From NCBI GenBank assembly GCA_964617065.1, contig CAZTVM010000025.1, positions 1 through 20,621 on the forward strand: a stretch of 20,621 nucleotides of DNA. Direction: 5' to 3'. Both the position numbers and the translations under genes were made by a program. This document shows positions 13,334 through 20,621 of the stretch, one piece after another. The stretch comes from JAVBNU01 sp964617065 (GTDB taxonomy: Bacteria; Cyanobacteriota; Vampirovibrionia; Gastranaerophilales; Gastranaerophilaceae). Below the pieces are notes generated by a model. The model made no database searches. It saw only the letters and a list, made by a program, of their open reading frames with translations, and was not told the origin of the DNA. Every line of letters starts with the position of its first letter. Position 1 is the first letter of the stretch.

Positions 13334-14988
13334 TTTTGACAACCTGCGTCAGCTGCATCAATCAGCTCGTCATAATTATTATCAATTCCATCAGTGCAAG
13401 AGCCGAGAGAGTCTTTGCCTTCAGCTCGAGGTACTCTTTTTAGCCATTTTTCAGGGATTACAGACCATAGGTACAAAAAATATTTCTTGTAGTAGCTTGC
13501 AAGCACTGGACTGTCAATAATCAAAACATTTTCATCGTTAAAATCTTCACCGTTACGAGTAAAATTCATTGAACCTAAGATTGTCGTCCTGTCATCAATA
13601 ATTATCGTTTTCATGTGCATTTTGCCAGCAAAATTTTCAGCTTTAACAGGAATTTTATTAGCACGTAGACGCTTATGCGCACTGTATTTATTCCAACCAC
13701 TCGTCGCATCGATAATCAGACGAACATCTACACCTCGTTTTTTTGCCCTTATTAACGATTTTGTTAAATTTTCATGAGTAATTATAAAAATCGGAATATA
13801 CACATAATTTTTTGCACCATCAATCAATGGTATCACTATATTATCTATAATTTTATCTTGCGGTGAAAAATAAATTTTCAAAAAATTATTTTTATCGATA
13901 TTTATATCAAAATTATTCCATTTGCTTTTATCATTATGAAACCGGTGTTCAATATACATTTGCTCAAATTCTTCAGTATAAATTTTTGCAGCTTGTAAAG
14001 AGTTAATCAAAACTAAATTGTTTGCATTAAAACCCGACAAATCAGTTCGAGTTATATTAGCTGAACCTGTAAAAACTTTTTTTTTGTCTATTATCACAAA
14101 TTTATTGTGCATTAAAGTCCTATGACTGCGAGTTTTACTAAGATTATCACTTTTAACATTCGGAAATTTTTGCTGTAGTTTTTCCATATCTGCCGGATAT
14201 TTTTCGAAATTATCACCTTCTGTCACTATTCTGACATTAACGCCACGACTTTGTGCATTCAACAATGCTTGTTCAATTATCGGTTGATTATGAAAGTTAT
14301 AAACAGCAATGTCTACAGAATTTTCAGATTTTTCAATTTCAGATTGAAGCATTTTGCAAGCGTAATTTGTGCAATTTTTATCAGGTTTTGTATGTTTTGT
14401 AAAATCGAGTATAAATAGACAAATATTACCGACAATAAACCTTTTGGGGTCAGCACCGTCTTTATATACAAATATATTTTTTATAGGCTGAAAATTCTTT
14501 TTTTCAACAATTTTTGATATTAAGACTGAATTTTCAAATTTTATATTCTCTTTAAAATCGTAAGCGTTTTCTTTTAAAACGCCTAAACCATTTTTCAAGA
14601 TAATTTGAGAAATATTTTCATTTTCAAAATAAATTCTACCTATTTTGGGAAAATCTTTACTCAAAATTTCGACTTTGACTTTTTTGTTCAAAAATATTTC
14701 ATTTATTTTTTTTTGCGATATTTTTTCTAACTCTATACAATCATTTTTAATAATACCTTTTTTGCGAAAGATATTTGTCTTTCCACTCAAGTCACAACTA
14801 AAAGGCTGGATATTAGTCAAAATTACCAGTTCATCTGATTGAGCAATGCCATCGTTGTCGAAATCCAAATAATATTCACTTGCTGACTTTATTTTTATAA
14901 TTTTATATTCTTTTTTCTTGTCAAATGTACTGTAAGCAATAAAACTAAAGCACATTAATAAAATCAATAAAACTGAATATATTTTCAA
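13330..14988 (-). CDS. Secreted phospholipase-D-fold nuclease-like protein with SNase-like and Ca-binding parts
   Basis: A 552-aa protein. Residues 1-20 form a signal peptide or membrane anchor. Residues 28-160 resemble a staphylococcal-nuclease-like beta-barrel, with an EF-hand-like loop at 42-53 (DFDNDGIAQSDE); its usual catalytic arginines are not evident, so it may be inactive. Two PLD domains follow. Their HxKxxxxD motifs are H294/K296/D301 and H458/K460/D465, each followed by the downstream GSANIT or GSMNFT motif, so the PLD site looks intact. The C-terminus (531-550) has CTDGIDNNYDELIDAADAGC, a Ca-binding-like loop between two cysteines. Start codon TTG at 14988 has AAAGGG upstream inside the end of valS. 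The likely role is cell-surface or extracellular nucleic acid or phospholipid hydrolysis. Confidence 0.85.
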   Translation of the reverse strand: MKIYSVLLILLMCFSFIAYSTFDKKKEYKIIKIKSASEYYLDFDNDGIAQSDELVILTNIQPFSCDLSGKTNIFRKKGIIKNDCIELEKISQKKINEIFLNKKVKVEILSKDFPKIGRIYFENENISQIILKNGLGVLKENAYDFKENIKFENSVLISKIVEKKNFQPIKNIFVYKDGADPKRFIVGNICLFILDFTKHTKPDKNCTNYACKMLQSEIEKSENSVDIAVYNFHNQPIIEQALLNAQSRGVNVRIVTEGDNFEKYPADMEKLQQKFPNVKSDNLSKTRSHRTLMHNKFVIIDKKKVFTGSANITRTDLSGFNANNLVLINSLQAAKIYTEEFEQMYIEHRFHNDKSKWNNFDINIDKNNFLKIYFSPQDKIIDNIVIPLIDGAKNYVYIPIFIITHENLTKSLIRAKKRGVDVRLIIDATSGWNKYSAHKRLRANKIPVKAENFAGKMHMKTIIIDDRTTILGSMNFTRNGEDFNDENVLIIDSPVLASYYKKYFLYLWSVIPEKWLKRVPRAEGKDSLGSCTDGIDNNYDELIDAADAGCQN

Positions 14989-14992
14989 ATTG

Positions 14993-17638
14993 TTACCCTT
15001 TTAAGGAATTAATCAATTCTTCAATAATCACTTTCTGTGACTTAATTTCAGCGACACGAGCTTCATTTTTTTCAATGACGTCAGCAGGTGCATTTGCGAC
15101 AAAATTTTTGTTGTTCAATCTTGCTTCTATTGATTTCACTTCCGCAATGAGTTTTTCTAACTTTTTATTCTGACGCTTAATTTCTTCATTTATATCTATC
15201 AAACCTGCGAGATTGACGATGATTTTTGAATTTCCAACGACGACTGATGCCGTTTGTTTTTGAGCAGTTAAACTGCTCGCTACAAATTCAATTTTTTCAA
15301 CTCTTGCGAGTCGTTTTATATAAGACTCAATTGATATGAATATTCCTTTTTCTTCTTTATCTGCAGCTATTTCTACATTCATAGGGACAGAAAGAGGTAT
15401 ATTAAAACTTTGTCGAACATTTCTCAATGATTTAATTGTTTCAAAAGCGAATTCCATTTGCTTAGCTTCTTTCGTAAATACATTTTTTTTGTTGTACTGC
15501 GGATATTCAGCTTGCATTAAAGCGGTGGTTGCCTTTTCATTTGGCAACAATTGCCAAATTTTTTCAGTAATATGTGGCATTATTGGGTGCAAAAGCCTTA
15601 ATGTTTCATCTAAAACGTAGAGCAAAACTCTTTGTGTATTCAATTTGATTTCAGAATTTTGAAGTTGAATTTTAGCCAATTCTACATACCAGTCGCAATA
15701 TGAACTCCAAAAAAAGTCATACAATACATGTGCGTATTCACCTATTCTGTAATTTTTTATGTGTTCATTAATTTCTGCAGCTGTTTCATTAAATTTATTC
15801 AAAATCCATTTGTCAGCAAGTGTTAATTGCTCGACATCTATAGATTTTTTATCTAATCCATCTAAATTCATCAAAACAAATCTTGAAGCGTTCCATATTT
15901 TATTTGCGAAATTTCTACCATATTCAAATTTTTCGTCGCTGACTTTTATATCTTGACCACCGTAAGTGCACAAAGATGTAAGTGTAAATCGTAAAGCATC
16001 GCTGCCGTATTTGTCTATAATTGTAACAGGGTCAATTGTATTTCCCTTCGACTTTGACATTTTTTGACCATGCTCATCACGAATTAAACCGTGAATAAAG
16101 ACTGTAGAGAAAGGTGCTTTGTCAGTAAATTCGTACCCCATAGTAATCATTCTCGCAACCCAAAAGAAAATTATATCAAAGCCGGTAACTAACACGGAGG
16201 TAGGATAAAATTTCTTAAAATCTTTGCTTTCAGTATTAGGCCAGCCCATTGTTGAAAAAGGCCACAAGCCTGACGAGAACCAAGTATCTAAGACATCACT
16301 GTCCTGAGTATAATTTTTCGGGTCTGGATTTTCTTTTGCTACGACCATTTCGCCTGTTTCATTGTGATAATAAGCAGGTATTTGGTGTCCCCACCAAAGT
16401 TGTCGAGAAATGCACCAGTCACGGATATTGCTCATCCAACCGAGATAATTCTTAGTCCATCTTTCAGGAATAAATTGAATTTCTTTTTTGTCGATAGCTG
16501 CAATTGCAGCTTTGGCGAGCGGTTCCATTTTTACAAACCACTGTTCAGAAAGTAATGGCTCTATCGTAGTACCACAACGCTGGCATTTACCGACATTATG
16601 TTCATGGTCTTTAACACGAACAAAAGATTGTTGTTCTGTAAGCATTTCCAGCGTTTTAATTCTGGCTTCTTCCCTCGTTAGTCCATGCAACTCTTTTGGA
16701 ACTTCTTTACAAGCTATCATTTTTCCTTGCTCATCAATAACCCAAATAGGTTTTAAATTGTGTCTTTTACCAACTTCAAAATCGTTGGGGTCATGAGCCG
16801 GAGTAATTTTTACAGCGCCCGTGCCAAAATTTTTGTCCACATACTCATCAGCAATAATAGGTATTTCACGACTTGTAAGTGGCATACATATAGTCTTACC
16901 GATTAAATCTTTGTACTTGTAATCGCTTGGATTCACAGCGACGGCAACATCGCCAAAAATAGTTTCAGGACGTGTTGTCGCTACTACAATTGCGCCTGGT
17001 TCATCTTTGAAATGATAACTGAGTTCCCAAAGTTTGCCGCCTTCTGTCTCATATTCAGTTTCTATATCTGAAATTGCGCTTTGACAACGAGGACACCAGT
17101 TTACGATATAAGTTCCTTTGTATATTAATCCTTTTTCATACAATTTTATAAAAACTTCTTTTACAGCATCTGAGCAGCCATCATCAAGAGTAAATCTTTC
17201 TCTTGAGCGGTCAAATGAAGCACCTAATCTTTTAAATTGGTTTAAAATTGCAGACTTGTGTTCGTTTGCCCAGTTCCAAGTTGTTTCTAAGAATTTTTCT
17301 CGTCCTAAATCAAATCTGGTTTTGCCCTTCGCTCTCAATTGTTTTTCAACTACATTTTGTGTTGCAATACCGGCATGGTCGCACCCTGGCAACCAAAGAG
17401 CTTCGTAACCTGACATTCTGTGGTAACGAGTTAAAATATCTTGCAAAGTTCCGTCCAACGCATGTCCCATATGTAATACACCAGTAACGTTTGGCGGTGG
17501 AATGACAATACTGAATGGAGGCTTTTGAGAGTCTACATTTGCCTTAAAACATTCATTTTTCTCCCAAAAATCGTAAATATTTTTTTCCGTATCTTTAGGA
17601 TTATAAACCGTTTCTAAATCATTATAATTGCTAATCAT
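14993..17638 (-). CDS. valS: Valyl-tRNA synthetase
   Basis: An 881-aa class I synthetase that charges tRNA-Val. The ATP-binding HIGH motif is HMGH (56-59, in PPPNVTGVLHMGH). The CP1 editing domain begins near TTRPETIFGD (221-230). KMSKS is at 526-530, and the C-terminal coiled-coil arm (about 820-880) is present. Length is normal. ATG 17638 has AGAAGG five bases upstream. A minus-strand TATAAT (17672-17667) could serve as a -10 but lacks a clear -35. It is followed four bases later by the PLD-family gene, which uses a ribosome site inside the end of valS. Confidence 0.98.
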   Translation of the reverse strand: MISNYNDLETVYNPKDTEKNIYDFWEKNECFKANVDSQKPPFSIVIPPPNVTGVLHMGHALDGTLQDILTRYHRMSGYEALWLPGCDHAGIATQNVVEKQLRAKGKTRFDLGREKFLETTWNWANEHKSAILNQFKRLGASFDRSRERFTLDDGCSDAVKEVFIKLYEKGLIYKGTYIVNWCPRCQSAISDIETEYETEGGKLWELSYHFKDEPGAIVVATTRPETIFGDVAVAVNPSDYKYKDLIGKTICMPLTSREIPIIADEYVDKNFGTGAVKITPAHDPNDFEVGKRHNLKPIWVIDEQGKMIACKEVPKELHGLTREEARIKTLEMLTEQQSFVRVKDHEHNVGKCQRCGTTIEPLLSEQWFVKMEPLAKAAIAAIDKKEIQFIPERWTKNYLGWMSNIRDWCISRQLWWGHQIPAYYHNETGEMVVAKENPDPKNYTQDSDVLDTWFSSGLWPFSTMGWPNTESKDFKKFYPTSVLVTGFDIIFFWVARMITMGYEFTDKAPFSTVFIHGLIRDEHGQKMSKSKGNTIDPVTIIDKYGSDALRFTLTSLCTYGGQDIKVSDEKFEYGRNFANKIWNASRFVLMNLDGLDKKSIDVEQLTLADKWILNKFNETAAEINEHIKNYRIGEYAHVLYDFFWSSYCDWYVELAKIQLQNSEIKLNTQRVLLYVLDETLRLLHPIMPHITEKIWQLLPNEKATTALMQAEYPQYNKKNVFTKEAKQMEFAFETIKSLRNVRQSFNIPLSVPMNVEIAADKEEKGIFISIESYIKRLARVEKIEFVASSLTAQKQTASVVVGNSKIIVNLAGLIDINEEIKRQNKKLEKLIAEVKSIEARLNNKNFVANAPADVIEKNEARVAEIKSQKVIIEELINSLKG

Positions 17639-17701
17639 AAGAACCTTCTTTTTTACTATTTCAGTAATTATAAACTAGCACAAATATCATTGATTTTAAA
17701 G

Positions 17702-17723
17702 AAAAAAATCATTTTTGAAAATG
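17702..17723 (-). terminator. Weak terminator overlapping the stop of the sigma-4 gene
   Basis: On the minus strand, CATTT and AAATG (17723-17710) form a 5-bp stem with a four-base loop spanning the stop codon, followed by A and seven T residues. The stem is A/T-rich, so any termination would be partial. Confidence 0.4.
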
Positions 17724-17981
17724 GCTACGCAATTCTTGTATAATGCCCTTTAAAATTTGTGAAATTCTACTTTCGCTTATACCTCTTTTGTTACCTATCT
17801 GCTTCATTGTCAGGTTATTCACATAGTAGTCAGTAACTATTTCTCTTTGCGATGGAGGTAATTTCTTTATATATTCAGAAAGACTAGAACCTTCTTCGCT
17901 AAGAGCCTTTTCAGCTCCTGAGAGTACTTTTGATGGCAATTTATCGAAATATGAAGGGGGCTTATATTTAATATTAATCAT
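17709..17981 (-). CDS. Stand-alone sigma-70 region 4 (helix-turn-helix) protein
   Basis: A 90-aa protein whose last 50 residues match sigma-70 region 4: LPPSQREIVTDYYVNNLTMKQIG followed by the recognition helix SESRISQILKGIIQEL, as in FliA/SigF-type factors. Regions 2 and 3 are absent; the first 35 residues (PPSYFDKLPSKVLSGAEK and onward) are not sigma-like. It therefore cannot melt a promoter alone and may act as a DNA-binding regulator or as an RNA polymerase beta-flap ligand. The ATG at 17981 has AGGA six bases upstream; an ATG at 17987 directly abuts that site. It lies upstream of valS on the same strand with a 70-base gap. It is not a remnant: there are no broken sigma sequences upstream and the start is well formed. 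Confidence 0.82.
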   Translation of the reverse strand: MINIKYKPPSYFDKLPSKVLSGAEKALSEEGSSLSEYIKKLPPSQREIVTDYYVNNLTMKQIGNKRGISESRISQILKGIIQELRSHFQK

Positions 17982-18160
17982 AATCATTCCTTTTTTAGTT
18001 TTTATTCAATTATATAAATCCCAAAAATAAAATATGTTGCTACAAAAATACAATTTACTTGCAAGTTGTATCTGATTGCAACGTAATTAACTAAAATCAA
18101 TATTAATTTTTACTAATGCTATTAGGATTAATGGTATCCTTTTGGATAAAAATGCTAGAG

Positions 18161-18793
18161 TTACGCATAGTTTTGATAAGAATTTTCCCAATCAGCTGTG
18201 AAGTATTGATATTGATCAACTGCATAAGCCATTACCGTTGCTTTGTATGAATTTACGCCGTTTGCAATCAATAGTTCCCTAAAAATACTACTGCTTAACG
18301 CTCGATTTCCGTCTACCAGCGAATGGTTTTCACATAGTACATCATGCACTAAACTCGCTATTACGAATTCTTTTTCATCTTTCTTACCTACGATGCCTTG
18401 TAAAGTATCTGGTATACTTGCGCCATCCCATTGATAACCTTTTTTAATAGGAATAGTATAAATATGTTTATTTTTATCTTTGTCGATGTATTCGACAGTA
18501 AAGACTACTGGACTGTCTAATCGAAATGGTTTTTCTTTATCTGAGGTAGTACTGATATTTGGTGCGGAATTACTGTGGATTTTAAAGCTGCCTATATTTT
18601 CTTCGTAAAGGTTTATTACATCTCCTTGTGCGTTTGTATTAAATGAAGATATTGTCGAATTATGGGTTGTTTGAGGAGTTGAATCGAGAAAATAATTGAA
18701 CAATGCTTGAAAAGCAGGCACTGCAAAACCAGCTGAAACACTAGATGTTTGAAAATTATTAAAATTTAGGCTACTAAAAACTCCTATGCTCAT
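18161..18793 (-). CDS. DUF1353-domain protein with a long N-terminal extension
   Basis: A 210-aa protein. Residues about 95-205 match the DUF1353 fold, best known from phage and phage-like genomes. The key features are GYQWDGASIPDTL (about 119-131), the SLVHDVLCEN histidine-aspartate motif (H150, D151) and the helix DGNRALSSSIFRELLIANGV. The first 94 residues are Ser/Thr/Asn-rich and low in complexity, with a weakly hydrophobic patch at about 18-36, and match nothing I know. The ATG at 18793 has CGAGGA upstream. No other phage gene is nearby. The biochemical function of DUF1353 is unknown to me; the conserved HD and DGASIP residues hint at a hydrolase, which is speculation. Confidence 0.75.
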   Translation of the reverse strand: MSIGVFSSLNFNNFQTSSVSAGFAVPAFQALFNYFLDSTPQTTHNSTISSFNTNAQGDVINLYEENIGSFKIHSNSAPNISTTSDKEKPFRLDSPVVFTVEYIDKDKNKHIYTIPIKKGYQWDGASIPDTLQGIVGKKDEKEFVIASLVHDVLCENHSLVDGNRALSSSIFRELLIANGVNSYKATVMAYAVDQYQYFTADWENSYQNYA

Positions 18794-18921
18794 ATTTTCC
18801 TCGTACTAATGAAATAGAAACTTCCTTACTTTAATAAAAACGAATTAAACACGGAAATTGTCGTTAAATTTTATTATTTTATAAATATTTGTAAAGAAAC
18901 AGAAGCAATGTTTAAAGTTTT

Positions 18922-19644
18922 TTAAGCGTAAGAGACTTTCATAGGCCCTTCTATGTTCGCATCGACAAACTGCTTTGTATAGGGGTTGTTTTTTAGCAAC
19001 ATTTCTTCTGGAGTTCCTTCAAAAACTATTTTTCCCTCGTAAATCATTATGACTCTATCAGCGCAACGTGTAATAGTTGACATTTGGTGAGTGACAACAA
19101 TTGAAGAAGCTTTTAATTCATTTTTTAAAGTTACAATATAATCTTCAATAACAGTTGAAGCGACAGGGTCGAGACCTGCAGTCGGTTCGTCATAAAGAAT
19201 TGTTTTCGGGTTCGTAACGATTGCACGAGCGAAGCTGACACGTTTTTGCATACCGCCTGATAGTTCATGAGGAAACATTTTTTCTATTCCTGATAAGCCT
19301 ACTATTTGCAATTTATCAGCTACAATTTTTTGCATTTCTTGTTTTGTATATTTTCCTCGCAAATCTTTTCGTTCTTGCAAAGCGAATGAAATATTATCGA
19401 ACACATCTAAAGAATCAAACAGCGCAGAATATTGGAAGACCATTGCTATTTCTCCTTCACTGACCTTAATGCTACCAGAATTTGGATATGTTAAGTTACA
19501 AATCAATTTCAAAATAGTACTTTTGCCTGAGCCACTAAATCCGACGATAGCCAGACTTTCTCCGTCTGCGACAGTAAAAGAAATATTATCTAAAACTTTT
19601 TTTCCATCAAATGATTTTGTTAAATTTTTTACTTCAATTGACAT
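18922..19644 (-). CDS. mlaF: Mla-type lipid transport ABC ATPase (MlaF/TGD3-like)
   Basis: A 240-aa cytoplasmic ATPase that powers phospholipid movement between inner and outer membranes with MlaE. Walker A GFSGSGKST is at 35-43, followed by the Q-loop with the family-typical FQYSALFDSL (70-79). The LSGGMQKR signature is at 128-135, Walker B ILYDEP at 149-154 with catalytic E153, and the switch histidine H186 in VVTHQM. It starts 14 bases after mlaE with AAAGG as ribosome site. The gene is followed by DUF1353 and not by an MCE-domain (MlaD) gene. Confidence 0.93.
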   Translation of the reverse strand: MSIEVKNLTKSFDGKKVLDNISFTVADGESLAIVGFSGSGKSTILKLICNLTYPNSGSIKVSEGEIAMVFQYSALFDSLDVFDNISFALQERKDLRGKYTKQEMQKIVADKLQIVGLSGIEKMFPHELSGGMQKRVSFARAIVTNPKTILYDEPTAGLDPVASTVIEDYIVTLKNELKASSIVVTHQMSTITRCADRVIMIYEGKIVFEGTPEEMLLKNNPYTKQFVDANIEGPMKVSYA

Positions 19645-19658
19645 TCAAACACCTTTTC

Positions 19659-20471
19659 TTATGAATAAAATAATACTGCAAATATGTAATCAATAATTAC
19701 AATTGCTAAAAATGACCAAACGACAGCTTTAGTCGTCGCAATCCCTACTCCTTTAGCACCGCCTTTTGCACTGTAGCCACAGCCTGAACTGATTAAGGCA
19801 ATTGTGCCACCAAAAACAACTGATTTAATCAAACAAACATTAATATCTTTCATGAAAAGCCCTTGCCAGACAGAGCTGATGAAATTCAACCAACTGACAT
19901 CAGCCGTATAACCAGAAACCAAGCCCGCACACAAAATCCCAAAAGTCGTTGATATGATGACTATTATTGGCATCATTATCAATCCTGCTAAAACTTTGGG
20001 AACAAACAGATAATTTAAAGGGTTTACGTGCAAAACTTCTATTGCATCAATCTGCTCGGTTACACGCATAGTAGCAATTTCCGCAGACATTGACGATCCT
20101 ATCATTGATATTATTGCAAAACCTGTCATAATTACACCAATTTCTCGTATCATCACGACTGCAACCAACATTCCTACGTAGCCACCCCCACCTTGTTTAA
20201 CCATTTCTGGCGCAATTTGCATTGACAAAATAACAGCGACCATTCCAACTATTGAAAGCGTTATAGGCAGTGATTGCACAGAAAAACGATAACACTCATA
20301 AATCAATCTTTTTATATTTATATCACCTCGCAAAATAAGTTTCATCACTTGATAAGCACAAATACCTATTTCTCCGATAGCTTCAATTGTTTCATTCAAC
20401 TGTTTTTTTATTTTTTTGTATATTTGATATGTAGCAGATATTTTCCACATGTTTTGTATTGAATCATTCAT
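19659..20471 (-). CDS. mlaE: Mla-type lipid transport ABC permease (MlaE/TGD1-like)
   Basis: A 270-aa inner-membrane permease of the MlaE/YrbE family, partner of the downstream ATPase. About five hydrophobic segments are seen. The conserved core MIREIGVIMTGFAIISMIGSSMSAEIATMRVTEQIDAIEVL (about 107-147) contains the family's RE-Gxx, SAE-xxxM and EQIDA-x-EV hallmarks. The C-terminal SGCGYSAKGGAKGVG is also typical. Its presence implies a two-membrane envelope. There is no clear Shine-Dalgarno before the ATG at 20471; TAAAAT (20484-20479) lies seven bases upstream and could yield a leaderless message. It is divergent from the gene at 20560 across 88 bases. Confidence 0.93.
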   Translation of the reverse strand: MNDSIQNMWKISATYQIYKKIKKQLNETIEAIGEIGICAYQVMKLILRGDINIKRLIYECYRFSVQSLPITLSIVGMVAVILSMQIAPEMVKQGGGGYVGMLVAVVMIREIGVIMTGFAIISMIGSSMSAEIATMRVTEQIDAIEVLHVNPLNYLFVPKVLAGLIMMPIIVIISTTFGILCAGLVSGYTADVSWLNFISSVWQGLFMKDINVCLIKSVVFGGTIALISSGCGYSAKGGAKGVGIATTKAVVWSFLAIVIIDYIFAVLFYS

Positions 20472-20559
20472 AGTTCTTATTTTAACTTATATAAAAAATT
20501 TTTGCACCTCTGATATTTTAGTTATAAAATGTACTTGTAGTAAATATATGAGTAAATAA
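20472..20559. promoter_or_regulatory. Divergent promoter region between mlaE and the 20560 gene
   Basis: Minus strand: -10-like TAAAAT (20484-20479) seven bases before the mlaE ATG, with a poor -35. Plus strand: TTGCAC (20502-20507), a 17-bp spacer and TAAAAT (20525-20530) would start transcription near 20537. The sequence is A/T-rich, so the -10 calls are tentative. Confidence 0.4.
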
Positions 20560-20621
20560 ATGGAAACATCAAACAAAAAAGCTGTAGCTACCAAAGTCCA
20601 AAGCGGTAAAATTTCTCGGTT
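20560..20621 (+). CDS. Start of an unidentified gene, cut by the right edge
   Basis: Twenty codons are visible from the ATG at 20560 (METSNKKAVATKVQSGKISR) with no stop before the edge. The peptide is short, polar and basic, and I cannot assign it. A promoter-like TTGCAC/TAAAAT pair lies upstream, but no ribosome site is visible, so the start is uncertain. Confidence 0.4.
   Translation, partial: METSNKKAVATKVQSGKISR

Noticed and set aside
15336..17487. Several plus-strand open frames antisense to valS
   Set aside because: All lie within the conserved valS gene, lack ribosome sites and show no family features.
17709..17981. Pseudogene remnant of a full sigma factor
   Set aside because: The gene has a clean start with AGGA well placed, an intact region 4 and no sigma-like sequence upstream in any frame, so it appears to be a genuine short protein.
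18130..18150. Terminator after the DUF1353 gene
   Set aside because: TATCC-AAAA-GGATA can pair, but no T run follows on the minus strand, so it is unlikely to terminate.

Overview
This AT-rich window (roughly one third G+C by eye) comes from a bacterial chromosome. It encodes an anaerobe's oxygen and iron defence (desulfoferrodoxin and ferritin), an Mla-type lipid transport pair that implies an outer membrane, a SigB/SigF-type sigma factor, a prepilin peptidase and several lineage-specific unknown proteins. My best guess is an uncultured gut-type Melainabacteria/Vampirovibrionia (Gastranaerophilales) or a similarly AT-rich anaerobe. That placement is inference from gene content and style, not from a marker gene. 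The standard bacterial code works throughout. No tRNA, rRNA, CRISPR array, insertion sequence or prophage block was found.

Layout. (1) Positions 1-1349, minus strand: a PfkB-family sugar kinase followed by a translationally coupled MntP manganese exporter cut by the window edge. A palindrome overlapping the likely pfkB promoter separates them from the divergent plus-strand run 1472-3391, which encodes desulfoferrodoxin, ferritin and RlmN. (2) Positions 3396-6750, minus strand: a 78-aa unknown protein with a strong terminator behind it, then Maf, an unknown basic protein and UvrB. (3) Positions 6751-9724: a cobalamin-riboswitch-like leader ending in a hairpin that buries the ribosome binding site, then three unrecognised genes. 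They encode a Cys/His-motif helical protein, a membrane protein built from an internal duplication, and a small helical protein. (4) Positions 9770-11484: two sugar-type ABC permeases. (5) Positions 11550-13333: a sigma factor coupled to prepilin peptidase. (6) Positions 13330-17981, minus strand: a stand-alone sigma region 4 protein, valyl-tRNA synthetase and a secreted phospholipase-D-fold nuclease-like protein. (7) Positions 18161-20471, minus strand: a DUF1353 protein and the MlaF/MlaE pair. (8) A plus-strand gene begins at 20560 and leaves the window.

The most interesting stretch is the riboswitch-led operon at 6892-9724: the leader looks like a cobalamin aptamer, but none of its genes resembles a B12 gene. 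A second signal spans several loci. Genes without a Shine-Dalgarno sequence tend to have a -10-like hexamer about 6 bp before the start codon (uvrB, maf, the 5829 gene, the 9770 permease, mlaE). This suggests that leaderless mRNAs are common here. Genes with ordinary Shine-Dalgarno sequences are interspersed.
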